Below, one piece after another: positions 48,188 through 59,545 of a stretch of DNA of 64,000 nucleotides (the first letter of the stretch is position 1; every line of letters starts with the position of its first letter). Source of the DNA: Cryptomeria japonica (lineage: Eukaryota; Streptophyta; Pinopsida; Cupressales; Cupressaceae); NCBI RefSeq assembly GCF_030272615.1, contig NC_081405.1:471622008-471686007 (forward strand). Direction: 5' to 3'. The translations under genes were made by a program, and so were the position numbers. The notes below the pieces were generated by a model, which saw only the letters and a list, made by a program, of their open reading frames with translations, had not been told where the DNA came from and searched no databases.

Positions 48188-48940
48188 ATGAATAATTTAT
48201 TGCTTGTCTTAGATTGTTCTAGAGGTCACTCAAATCTAATATGGTACACAAAGAAGTTAGATGATGAGTTCTTCATACTTGTGCAGCTTGTGCTTTATGT
48301 TGATAACTTGATTGTCATAGAGAGTTCTACCTTTTTAATCGAAAGTGCAAGTCAGACAAATGGAGGGTTTCAAATGTTTGATTTGGTTCTATTTCACTAT
48401 ATTCTTAGTTTTCAAGTGATTAGGCCTAGGATCAATATTTCATAGCAAAAGAATGTCTTGGGCTTGCTTCATCATTTCCAAATGCTTTTATCAAAACTAT
48501 CCCCAATTCCTATTCACTCTAGAATCAAATTGTCTACCGATTGTTCCAGATAGGTCTATGTCATTTTGTACCTAGAGTTGTTGAGCAATCTTCTATAATT
48601 GACTCATAGCCACCCTCATCTTTCCTTTGCTGTTAGCCTTATCTCTTGCTTAAAACAAGACCCACATTACAGCCACTTGAAAGCATCAAAACACATACTT
48701 TGATATATCCAAGATACTAATCAATTTAGCATAGAGTACAATTTTGGGAAATTGGCTAAACTTATAGCGTATAATGACTCAAATTGGGCAGACAGTGTTC
48801 ATTGCAATTCCACTTCTTACCATGTCTATCATATCGACTCTCATCCCATCAATTGTCCATACAAGAGGTATTGCATTTCCTTGTACAAGGGAGCAGTTCC
48901 AACTTCTTGCTTCCCAAGACGCTTTTTGGATACTTAGTTT
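48188..48940 (+). pseudogene. Decayed copia RT-RNase H fragment
   Basis: The plus-strand frame 48188-48445 reads TKKLDDEFFILVQLVLYVDN, a YVDN version of the copia RT YVDD motif, then FDLVLFHYILSFQV. After several stops the linker resumes (HLKASKHI … YIQDTNQFSIEYNF near 48668-48745), and RNase H-like KLIAYNDSNWADSVHC follows at 48755-48805. Orientation is opposite to the intact copia element, with different sequence. No LTRs were found; it is an old fragment. Confidence 0.8.
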
Positions 48941-51900
48941 TTGACCAAGTTCGGCCTTCATCAAGAGAAATCCACTACCCTTTGGTGTGATGATTGAAGT
49001 GTTATCCATGTGATTTACAGCCCAGTTAATTTACTAGCACACTTAACAAATTAAAATCCACGTGCATTTCATCTAACAAATCATCCAAGTTCAGGCAATC
49101 AATGGGCAGTACTACTGCATAAAGGATTGGGCTGGCCATCTTTACTAAATTGTTAGTAACAACCAAGCATTCAATATTAGGGGTGAAGGAAGTTATCAAT
49201 AAGGGAGGATAATCTAGAGTTTCCCCCCTTGATTCCCAAGTCAATGATAAGATAATGTTGGTAGACAAGTCTTCTGGGACCCATGCACTTATCCAACTTA
49301 GTTTTATTCATTTTCTTTAAGTTTCTTTATTTCTAATTCATGCAAATATAATGTAATTGAATGAAAATTCAGCCTTTTTTGCATGTATGTCTCCTGGTTG
49401 ATTTCTTCAAAGTTTAACCATGAGTGACTTTTTCCTCAATGTCCTCTTTGTTATAAAATTAGTTTGTTCTTCATGTGTGTCAAAACTTTGACAATCTCAA
49501 CCTGTGAATATGCATGGAAGGTTTTTTGAGGGAAGATGAATCCTGGTGAGAATGACAAGTTTGTGTAAAATCTCAAAAACTTAGTGAGTACACACAAAGT
49601 CTAGCTCAAAAGAAAAGGAAAAAATAAAATAACTAAAAATTGAAAGAGAAAAAAAAAATATAATTGTTAAAAAGCAAATATTTATATGTTATATTTCCTA
49701 TCACATTGCAAAAAATTTTGGCTATGTCCAACTCTCACAATTATGCTAATGATAAAGGCTAAATAAAAACACATAAAAATTTGGTTATTACCTGGTTATG
49801 GCACAAACTCCTTTATAAATGGAAATGCATCGTTCACCAGCTCTCTTTTACCAGAAATTCAGTCTGGCAATATCATAAAAAGAAACCTACACTAAGAGTA
49901 CCCTTCCAATATCATAACTAGTATTATCACCATAATGTCTCAAATACAAAGACTAAGTTCTAAAGGTGAGCACATGAAACTTACTGAACAAACAATAAAA
50001 ATTCCAATAAAAATAAATTTAATTTCATATTAATTGAACTTACTAAGTACCATATCTGGCCTAAAAGATTAATGTGCAAAAACTTTTTTCATTATTTGCC
50101 ACCACCACACATCATTTTCTCAAAAATAAAGCAATTCTAAAAAATAAGTCAGGATACTGAAAATACAAAGAGCAATTGCAAGCCACAAACAGTCAAGGGA
50201 AGGAAACCATTTCTTTTATTTTTTATTATTTTTATACATCACATGAGATATGGTAGTATCTACTTGATAACTGCACTAAAACTAAATAAACAGTTTCTCA
50301 ACTCTTCATCCTTGCAAGGGACACTTACCCCTTTGTGCAGGGCACCTAGCACTCCAAGAATGTAAGCTTTGATTTCTTTTTAGTTTGTGAGGTAATGTGT
50401 GATGTATAATGGACCAACCATTGAGTACTCAGTAGAGCCATGGTTGAGATGTCCAAATTTTGGTTTGAGTCAACTCTGCTCAGGATGCTGTTAGCCTAAG
50501 AAGTGAGATGCTTAGGTAGTTCACAGGCAAAATACTCCAGATGAATGTATTCATGATTTGGGAGTCAATTGAGTTGTGTTTAGGTCTTCTAGGGTGCTTG
50601 AGGACCTTTAGGAGTCTTAGAATGCAAGAGAATGCAAATTTGCATCCTGGAGAAAAAGTTGTCAAAAGTTGTTGAGCAACATTTTGCAATTTCTTGCAAA
50701 AGTTGCATTTTTGGTTATGGGCATTAGGAAGTTGGTTGAACCGACTGAAACAAGTGGATATAAGCCAAATTTCACTTGATTGTACGGGTTGGAAGGATTG
50801 GAAATGCAAGAGCAAGTTTTTGGTTTGTGAAGCAATCTTGTTTCCACTGGTTTTTGACAGTTTTGTCTTGTTTCTTCATTGCTTGTATGGTCCAGTATGG
50901 ACTAGATGGTGTAAACTCATTGCCATCTTTGTATGTTCATTGTATTTGCTTTCAATAAGGTTGATTTGCAGGTTTGATTGTTCCAGGTTGTAGAGATTTC
51001 TCTCATTCTTTGCAACTAGGAGCAAAACCCTTGCAAGTAGGGTTTAAGAGCAAGAAATGGCTCTAGCCTAGGCATTCTTTGATGGCACTTGTTGAAATCA
51101 TTAAGAATGCTAGTTTAGGGTCTGTATATAGTTTTGGAATAGGGTGTGTGATGTTGCAGGTTCAGGAGGAGGAGAAACAATGAAGGCCTAGGCTCGCCGC
51201 TGGGAGTAGGTGAGTTAGGACAGTAAGCAAAGTGCAATTTGTGAGCACATGGAGATTGATGCAGGCCCAAGTGGCATATGAATGGAAAGCCCTTTGAGTG
51301 CCCTTGAAGGTTCCCAAGGTGTTTAGAGCAGGAGATTTGACTGGTGAAAGGTTCTAGACCAATTTTGTCAATCCACCGGTTAAGCCTAAAACCCCACAAA
51401 TTAGTGCAGCATTGGAAACCACACCTGTATGGACAACCCAGATGCACTTTTATAATATTGTCTACAACTTCCAAAAGGGTACTCAAATCCATGATTTGTT
51501 CCTAGGCTTGCTTGGGATTTTTGAAAATTAAACCCCAAAAACCGCTTAAGGAGGGCTAATGCAATTAGGCCTATTTAGGTGCCAGTAGAGACCTAGAAGG
51601 CTTGAGAAACCATGGCGATGGATTTGGTGAGTCTTAAACTTCAAAACACAATAAAGACACCTTATGAATGCATTGGGAAACCATAAGAAGAGTTTGTGTG
51701 TTAAGATCCTAGCAGGAGGGGTTGGAGCCCAGGAGAGGTGAGTGTTAGTAACTGAAGTGACAACCTCAAGTGGAGGAGGTGATTGTCCAGAAACCATTGG
51801 CTATACCTAAGAGGCAAGTCAAGAAGGTTCAGACCTTGGAGGTCTCATTGTCATAACCCTTGTCAAGTGCCATAGGAAGGACTTGAGTAGTTGTAGGGTT

Positions 51901-52935
51901 GAGTAGGACAAGTCACTCAAGAAGGTGAAACATTCAAGGTTCCAAGACTCACTGCATCACCCCTCTTCATTCCAAACAAATTTACATTAGGGCAACACTC
52001 ATCCTTGTCTACCATGACATGTGATTTTGAAATTCGTGATTCATTTACATCACAAAAAGTGCACCTTTTACTTCTATACTGCATCATTTGCAATGCCTAA
52101 AACAAAGAACATTAGAGATTCCCAGTAATATTCAATCGCATGGTCAAGTAATTTAACATGCAAAGTGACCTAGGGTATTTGATTTATAGGTAAAGTGCTG
52201 ATTATGTTCTAAACCTTCCCCCTACTTGCTCAAGAAGACAAAAAATGATTTGAAATATTAAACCTAGTATTCCTTTTGCTTACAACTATGTAATACATCA
52301 TGACCTAGGTAAATATCATTTTACTGATTTTCTCATGATAGTTTGTTTAGCTAGGAGGTGTGCAAGATAGATCCTATTAATTTTTCCTTCTAAGGTACCT
52401 CAATTCAAGGAAATGTTCCATGTGCACGCTGCCTTTGCCGAAATGGCAACTATGTAAAATGGACCCATTGTGTTCAGGGGGCACAAAATGGTGGTAGAAA
52501 TGTTTTTTTTTAGGGCAAAACTAGGGATAACACATGAAGAACTCAATGTAAGACTGTTAACCAAATAATAACTATATATAAGATAAAGATGAGGTTATTT
52601 TTCAGTCATGACCAAACCAGATTTGAAATTGGTATATGAGACTTCCGCATAAATGAACGCAAGGCTTCAACTTACCATATCTAGGGTTCAAATTTTGTAC
52701 TCTTCAGCTTTGACCTAAAGACTAACCTTAAGAATAAACCAAAACTTATTAATCCACCGTATTGTGGCAAAGGCAAGGATGATTCTTTAGGTCCCCTTTA
52801 GCTAACTCAATCAAAGCAAGTGAACTTTTCCAATATTCCTTAAATATTGTTTCGATTTTTTACAATTCTAGGACTAAACCTCATGGCCATGCAAGGCAGT
52901 AAACAAGCCTCACCAACCCACCTATACCATATACA
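48941..52935. other. Intron sequence, no gene seen
   Basis: AT-rich intron DNA. ORFs at 50480-50993, 51115-51492 and 51546-51797 are short, overlap on both strands and match no family I know. Confidence 0.45.
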
Positions 52936-52943
52936 TATATATA
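52936..52943. repeat. hAT target-site duplication, left
   Basis: TATATATA, identical to 56666-56673. It is simple sequence, so weak alone but exactly 8 bp as expected for hAT. Confidence 0.8.
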
Positions 52944-52949
52944 CAGTGT

Positions 52950-53072
52950 TCCACGGGCGTTGGGGACAGGGGGACGGGGGGACGAGGGGGACGCGTTTCC
53001 GGGATGGGGGGACCAAGGGCCTAAATTTGGGGACGGCGGGGGGACGGCGGCGGGGGGGTGGCGGGGTGGTGG
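52950..53072. repeat. G-rich left subterminal region
   Basis: The plus strand has many runs of four to seven G in repeats of the type GGGGGACG. It could form G-quadruplexes or serve as the transposase-binding end; both are inferences. Confidence 0.8.
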
Positions 53073-53497
53073 TGCTCATATATATACATATAGTACTTGA
53101 AAAACTAGTTTTGAAAAGATGTATAACAGTATAACAGTATAAGAATTAGATTTCAAATGAAACTATAGGAAATACCAAGATTACTTAGATTAGTGATATG
53201 TAACTAATTGCTAAAAGTAAATAAAATTTGACAAATGAAATTGTCAAATTGGAGATTTCTCATTTCTTATTTCTATCATATGAATATCGAAAAAGGAAAA
53301 CGAAAAACAAAAATATGAATATCTGATGCCATTGCAAAGTCTATAATAAATTAATAATAAAGATGATTACATGATTCATCATTACAATGAGTAGCCAAAT
53401 ACAAATACGTGTAGCAATAGCATTACAAAAGAGACGAGTCAAATACAAAATGACAAAACTGAAAAGTGAAAACTCAAACTGTAGCTAATGGAGGCCT

Positions 53498-55816
53498 CTA
53501 ATCATCTGCGAACTCCTCCTCACTGGAACTGCTGGATTCCTGAGGATCAAGGTCCCTCAAGCTCACACCAACTAGCCCTGCATCTGAAGTGGTAGGATCA
53601 TCCTCATCAATCTGTGAAGGCTCCTCTGGCTCTACATCCCATCGTGCCACTGGACCCTCCTTGTACATAAGTGTCTTGCGGTCAATGAGACGCAAAGCAC
53701 TATGTACAGCCACAAGCTTCTCTGCTCTCTTAGAGGTAAGTCTGTTCCTCTTAAGAGAGTGGATGAAGCTATATGTAGACCAGTTCCTCTCAGCAGCTGA
53801 AGAACTGGAAACCTGGGATAGCAGACGGATGGCTAGAGTGGTGGTCAAAGATTTCGGGCCATGACAAGTCCACCACAAAAGTGGGTCCTCCTGTGCCATA
53901 GTGTCTATATCCATCTTTGCCGCATCTAAATAACCTCTAAGAGTGGCAAATCTTCCCCACTCAGTGCGCATTGTGCCGGCATCTCTGGAATCAAACATCT
54001 TCTCTATGCACCTAAAGAAACCCGCCTTCACCTCATCATCCTGAATCGGTGTCATTCTACCCGGTCTAGCCTTGTACCACTTAGGATTCAAGGCAAAGGC
54101 AGCCATATGCAAAGGAGTGTTCAACTTGTCCCATCTACTCTGAATGATAGGCCGGATTTGCTCATTGTAGAATGCTAGAGAGGGGTCCTTCACTCACACA
54201 GCAGCCCTCATCTGGTCAAGCATAGAGTCAATGCACTCATACACCTCTCCAAGGTTAGATGCATCCCCATCCCCATATCTGATCACCTGGAATACTGGAG
54301 AAATGATGGAGACAATGTATTTCGCATCAGTCCAAAACACATCACTCTTCACTATCTCCTTCACCCTTCTCCCCTGCTCTGTCTTGGCCTCAGCCCACCT
54401 ATTCCACTCATTAGTCATAACCATGAGTTGCAATGCCTCTTGCAACTCAATCATTCTCTCCAAGAGAATGAAATAGGATGCATATCTAGTCTCAACTGGT
54501 TTCAAGAACTCCTTCTTCGCGAAGGTCCTGAAGAGTGCATGTGAAGTGTGGTGGTTGCAGATAAACATCTGCACATCTCTCGCATCGGTGACCACTCCTC
54601 TAATCCAGTCAATCTTCCCCATGTCCTTGAGTGCATTGTTCATGGCATGCACACAACATGGGGTCCACCAAATGTGTCTATAGGCTGCCTCAACGAGTCT
54701 CCCTGCTGCTCTACACACATAGGCTGCATCTGTCACTACTTGGACCACATTTTGTGGCCCAACCTCCTCAATAGCCTCCCTGAGGACCTGAAACTGGAAA
54801 TCAGCATCTTTACGATGCCCTGTACAATCAACTGCTCTAAGGAAGTATGGGCCCTCTGCACATGTGACCATGACGTTGATGAGTGGACGATGGCTAATGT
54901 TCGTCCACCCATCCATAACTATGTTGCACCCCGATGCCGCCCAAGATGCCTTCATCTTCTCCATCAAAATATTGATCTTGGAATAGCTTTTATCCAAGAT
55001 CGAGGTCCTCATTTTCGTCTCCCCTGGTGGCACATAAGATGGTCCTCCCTTGGCCACCATATCCATCATCTTCCTATAATAAGGAGACCGTGTAACATGA
55101 AATGGAATGCCATTGGCAAAGAAGAAATTGCCAATGGATTCATCTATCTCATCTCTCAGCTGCAAATTAAACATATCAGCAATGGGGTTGCTCTGTGGTG
55201 TATGCAACCTACGTTTCCCAGCCCTGGCAGCAGTAGAAGTGGAAGTAGATGGAGATCCAAACATCATTCCTCCCGCCTGCGAAGCATGAGAAGTATGTGG
55301 CACTGGCACATTCTGGTTGTCGTGAAGTGATGCCCTAGCAGACAAAGTAGTAGGCATTGAAATATTTGTGTCATCTGGAACCCCCCAAAGTCTGTTAAAC
55401 TCAATTCTGTACTGTATATTTTTGGGTTCCTCCAAAAACTTACAATGTTTCACGCCTTTTCCTCTCCAAAACAAAAAGTGTGCATTCACCCTGCTAATGC
55501 TACCGAACCATTCTCTGTCACAAATATTGCACTTCCACTTCCTTGTTCCCCCACTTGAATGTGATGCAGTGCCTTGTACTGATATTTGTGAAGCAAACTG
55601 TTTTAGAGGAGACTTAGGATCAAAATGACCCCTAGCATATGGTGCCAACAACTCTGAAGGGCAACCTGTACTAGCTGGTGCACTTGCCATAGAACTAGAT
55701 TGGGCTCCAGGATCAGCCCCATGGTCACCCCCCTCATTTTCAGGTTCATATTCTGAATCATTCTCACTATGAGAATGGATTTCCATGTCATCTTCACTCA
55801 TGCCTTGGGAGCTCAT
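53498..55816 (-). pseudogene. hAT transposase with one in-frame stop
   Basis: The ATG at 55816 (MSSQGMSEDDMEIHS) opens 540 codons to a TGA at 54194-54196; the same frame then runs 231 codons to 53498. Domains: an acidic N-terminus, a BED-type zinc finger (WKCNICDREWFGSISRVNAH … HC, residues ~94-125), a DUF659-like catalytic region (NIVMDGWTN with D302, QVVTDAA with D363, CCVHAMN), and after the stop the hAT dimerisation domain (LAIRLLSQVSSSSAAERNWS with the catalytic-type Glu, then HSLKRNRLTSKRAEKLVAVH). The acidic triad positions expected for hAT are all present. The TGA fits a former CGA (Arg) by CpG transition. The C-terminus is Asp/Glu/Ser-rich. This is the least decayed transposable-element gene in the window. 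Confidence 0.93.
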
Positions 55817-55891
55817 TGTGAAATTGACACTGCATTTCACAAAATAAAAATAAAATCAGCCTAGTTTAACAATATATTTTTAAAAAAATTT

Positions 55892-56002
55892 CCTATTCAT
55901 CTCAAAATGAGATTTGATGTTGAATCTTGAGGGCAAAATGATGAATCATTTTGCCCTCAAGATTCAACATCAAATCTCATATTGAGTCTTGAGATGAATA
56001 GG
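55892..56002. repeat. ~111-bp palindrome upstream of transposase
   Basis: Inner arms of 35 bases pair perfectly (TGAGATTTGATGTTGAATCT … around a 2-base centre near 55943). Outer 14-base arms (CCTATTCATCTCAA/TTGAGATGAATAGG) also pair, with a small asymmetric bulge. It lies 76 bases upstream of the transposase ATG. Confidence 0.96.
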
Positions 56003-56403
56003 GAAAAAAAAACCAAAAATGACATAGAACAATGAAAATCAGAAAGTAAAACAAAAAAAAAACAAGAAGTTGAAAAACCCTTCCTTGTGCTTGAAAAATC
56101 TCTCCAAAATGTAGAAGAATCTTCTTCTTCCTCTTCTTCTTGCTTCTTCTAGCTCCTATCACGCTTGCAATCACTTTTCTCACCCCTTCAATCAATCTTC
56201 TTCAAGTATTTCCTCCTCTTCAAGTTGCTGGAAAAAAAATCAGTTTTCCAAAATGAGAGTGAAATCCAAAATAAACATGCTTTTGTGTTGTTTTGGGGGG
56301 TAGGGTGGGGGCCCACGTCCAATTAGGGTTACCCCTTAACCCCCCCCCAAAAAGCACATGTTATAAAAAAACTTAAAAAAATTAAAAAACAGTCTTTTTT
56401 CGC

Positions 56404-56640
56404 GTGGGAACGCAGGAGACGCCTGGGCGTCTCCCCGTCCCTCGAGAGATGCCTAGACGTCTCTTGAGGGACGGGGAGACACCCAGACGTCTCCCAGTCT
56501 CCCTGGGAGACGCGGAGACGCGGGGACGTCTCCACGTCCCGGCGGCGTTTGGGTGGCAGTGGCGGGACGGCGGGGGACGTCGCGTCCCCATCCCCCCGTC
56601 CCCGAGACGTCTCTGACGGGGGGACGCGCCCAAAAAGGGG
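56404..56640. repeat. GACGTCTC repeats, right subterminal region
   Basis: GACGTCTC occurs at 56456, 56486, 56525 and 56606, and further GAGACG/CGTCTC halves are scattered among them. Segment 56415-56495 is itself an imperfect hairpin (GGAGACGCC … GGCGTCTCC type). These are candidate transposase-binding subterminal repeats. Confidence 0.85.
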
Positions 56641-56665
56641 GGGGACGCGTCCCCGTGGTTCACTG

Positions 56666-56673
56666 TATATATA
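56666..56673. repeat. hAT target-site duplication, right
   Basis: TATATATA, identical to 52936-52943. Confidence 0.8.
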
Positions 56674-57720
56674 CAGCCCAAGTGGGCTTGATGGTGAAGG
56701 GTTAAGTACTCTACAAAGGAGGCACATGTACAAATCTGAAAATGTTAGGAAAAGGGTGTTGTACACCTTGCACATGAAGGAATTATTTTAATTATGTAAA
56801 ATAAATATTTATTTGTGGTGTATCTTTAGGAGATGTGTTTAGCCGCATTAAAAATTTATTTGGGTTCACTTCTAAAGTTGCATGTGACATTGGTTATATA
56901 TTTTATGTGTGGGTTGGACATGGGAAAAAATTGATATTAGGAAAACTTAGTGCCAAAAAGTACATGTTGGGGTCAATGGTTTTGTGCACTCATGGTTTTG
57001 AGGCACATGGTTTTACCTTACCACTTGGTTGTTTTGTGCGAGCTTAAATCTATAAAAGAAAACACATGTTTAGTGGTTCAGGCTGACTTGTTAGCTAGTT
57101 GGCTGGTTTAGTGACTGTCATTTGTATCGAGCTCTCTTGTTGAGTGCATATGTGAAAATTAGCATGGAATCTATGGATATATGCTTGGACACATGAAGGA
57201 TGCATTCGAGGAGTTTGATGTTTCAAAAGTATCCATTGAGACTCTATAAGTGGATTGTAATATTTCATTACTGAATAATATATTGAGTGTGAATGCTTTT
57301 GAAGGTTAGGATTTTCCCTCTTGAGGGTTTTCCCAAGTTCTATTTTGTGTAATCTTCTGGTATGCCTTTGATCTTTACATTAAGGTTATTCTATAAGCTT
57401 GTATACATGTTTTTCTTTCATGGAGTTATGCAAGAAGTGGTTGGATCAACCTGTTAATTTCCTAATAGAAAGGAGGTATGGTATGTATGCCTAATAAGAC
57501 AATATATAATTTCAAATTATGCTCTGAATTTTTGGTTTATAATTTACACTCTTAAATTTGTGTCCTCAACAAACATTAGAGTTCATTCTTATATAAACAC
57601 GATAGAAATAAGACTTAGGGCTAGGGTACCTAATAGGCAAACATGCAACAAAAAAGGATTACGTTCAACTTGTAATCTTTCAATTTAGGCAATGCCAGTA
57701 ATTTTAAATAGAATAAATAC
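56674..57720. other. Intron sequence, no gene seen
   Basis: Nothing recognisable between the hAT element and the exon. The donor GTATTTATTC (minus strand) occupies 57711-57720. Confidence 0.5.
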
Positions 57721-57864
57721 CTTTTCAATAGCAGCATCATCTGGAATGACAACGTGACATTTGCATCCATACGCTGGAGCTACAGTGGCAAGGCTGACTG
57801 CTGTACTTCCAGCACTACCCTCTGTTATAACTCCTCCTTTAACAAGTTCTCCAGATTGCAAAGC
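57721..57864 (-). CDS. Cysteine-synthase-like enzyme, first visible exon
   Basis: A 144-base, 48-codon exon, phase 0 at both ends, acceptor CTTTCAG|GCT and donor AAAG|GTATTT. It reads ALQSGELVKGGVITEGSAGS and then TAVSLATVAPAYGCKCHVVI, ending PDDAAIEK. TEGSAGSTAVSLA stands where cysteine synthases have the substrate-carboxylate loop TSGNTG-AL; the altered loop is characteristic of this subgroup as I know it. The exon joins in frame to 31321. The PLP-lysine exon (G-S-V-K-D type motif) and the N-terminus lie further upstream and are not in this window. Confidence 0.93.
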
Positions 57865-58791
57865 CTGAAAGACAAAGATGATCAGATGGTTATATAAATT
57901 AGATGTGAGAAGGTATGGTGATTAATGGCAAAGGGGGTCGACTAAAGAACAAGCAAAAAAGACTTCTACACTAATTGCTTCATAGAAAAACTGCCCAAAT
58001 TTTATGTGTTGAAAGAAGGAAGCAAATGTAAGTGTGCTGCAATAGAATTTTTTGAAGCACTTTCTAGGAAGTTGAAAATATGGAAATAGTAACCATTTGA
58101 ATGAAAAAATCAATCAATTCAAATAAATTTAACTCAATTTCATGTATAATATTTAAAAATGAATAATTTAGGGACACAACAAGTAATAGTCAATAACCTG
58201 AGTGAAGTTTCATTCATTAATAGATTATACTTTATAGTGGTTAAAACTTAAGAATTGTATGCAAAGCTTCCAACAATACTCCTGCCCATCCCACTTCCTG
58301 AGAACTTCAACCTGATAAACATAGTTCTTGCATTCGCAGCATAAAGGAACCTTGTACAATTTTTCTTTACACCGGGGCATAGATGAGTACAAAATCTGCA
58401 GCTTTCAGTGCTCTTCAATGACCTGATATTTTTCATACTTAAAACCGATCCATGATCAGCACAGATACTCCATATCTACTTCACCAACTACAAATCTTAA
58501 TTAATTTCTTATAAATTCTTAGTTAGAAGTCTGATCATCTACTTTGAATTTACATGAGAAAACAAATGAACTTGTGGCTAGCAATGAGTTGGTTAAGAGC
58601 CCGTAAATACAAAAAATTACTGTATGCACAAATACAACAAAACATTAAGTGACAACAGCATTAGTACAAAGCATAAAACAAGAAGCTACCCTAGAGAACC
58701 CAATGTAGGAAGAAATTCCAAAAAGTGTAAGGCGGTTTGCTTTCTCTTCCCACTATCTCTTTGTGATTTTATTAGCTCACTACCTTCATGT
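57865..58791. other. Upstream intron sequence, no exon seen
   Basis: I searched the minus strand for a PLP-lysine (GGSVKDR-like) exon and found none. The next intron is therefore at least 6.1 kb. Confidence 0.5.
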
Positions 58792-59084
58792 TGTGACGTT
58801 TTCACACATTGCCCCATTGCAAATGGGAACCCCCACTTTTTTTTGCTTTCTAGGATAGTGGTAGAGCCTTTTGCTATTAACCTTTGTGTTGAAGAAGCCA
58901 ATGGGTCAAAAGTTAATCAAGTCAGGTTTGTCAGTCAGTTATCAAGGCTTTTGGAATGAATGACTCATCTTTTGCTTCCAAGGCTAGGGATGAAATGCTA
59001 AATTTGGCTAAGACATGAAAATTTCCTTTGATCGCCTGGATCAGCAACCGAGGCTTTGACAGCACTTCCTTTGCCCAGCCAAGG

Positions 59085-59545
59085 TTTTATCACTTCCACT
59101 TCTCCTAGCACTGCCAGTGGGTGCCCAAACTCGTTCACTCCCATCTCCATCCTTCACCATTGCCATCACCATTTCACCATTCCATTTCCTATCCCACACC
59201 TCCCCTTTCATTTCCATTTTCCCTCACTCCCTCTCATCTCATTCCATTTCTTTCCATTCATCTTACCCTTCCCTTCACCTACCTTCCTTCCTTCTTTTCT
59301 TCCCTTCCATCTCCCACCATTTCCACTTCCCCTCACTGCCTTTCATTTTACCCCATATCCTTTACCCACCTACACCTTCCTATCCACCATCTACCTTCCC
59401 ATTCCCCTTCCTACCTTTACCTTTACCTTTACCCCCCACTACCACTTCCACCTCCTTTAACTTCCATCTCCTTCCACTTCCTCTACTTCCCTACCTTCAC
59501 CTAAACTTTCACTTACCTAACCTGTTGTCCTCATTTTTGTTTTCA
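59085..59545 (+). repeat. ~460-bp C+T-rich tract
   Basis: Nearly pure pyrimidine with interspersed A, built from CCATTTCC, CCTTCC and TTACC-like words. Three overlapping plus-strand ORFs here (59056-59629) are composition artefacts. Confidence 0.9.

Larger units (their letters stand above)
52944..56665 (-). mobile_element. Full-length hAT transposon, 3,722 bp
   Basis: The ends are short inverted repeats: CAGTGTTCCACGGG on the left and, as reverse complement on the right, CAGTGAACCACGGG (two mismatches in 14). It is flanked by an exact 8-bp duplication TATATATA. The transposase lies on the minus strand. Both subterminal regions are unusually G/C-rich and repetitive (52950-53072 and 56404-56640), unlike the AT-rich interior. 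Confidence 0.93.
31322..57720 (-). other. Giant 26.4-kb intron of host gene
   Basis: The exon at 57721-57864 ends …IPDDAAIEK in phase 0 with the donor GTATTTATTC. The exon at 31321 begins in phase 0 with AQILEALG after TTATAG. The two segments are contiguous in related proteins, so no exon is hidden between them. Everything listed between these positions (repeats, solo LTRs, the nested copia, the decayed copia, hAT) lies within this intron. The stretch 31322-32690 holds nothing recognisable. Confidence 0.88.

Noticed and set aside
52840-53134. Gly/Arg- and Pro-rich ORFs on both strands
   Set aside because: They come from the G-rich hAT end and run across the element boundary.
54548-55330. 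260-residue plus-strand ORF
   Set aside because: Antisense to the hAT transposase, whose minus-strand frame has clear domains.
58248-58436. Possible 5' exon of the cysteine-synthase-like gene
   Set aside because: The translation does not resemble the N-terminal PLP-lysine region.
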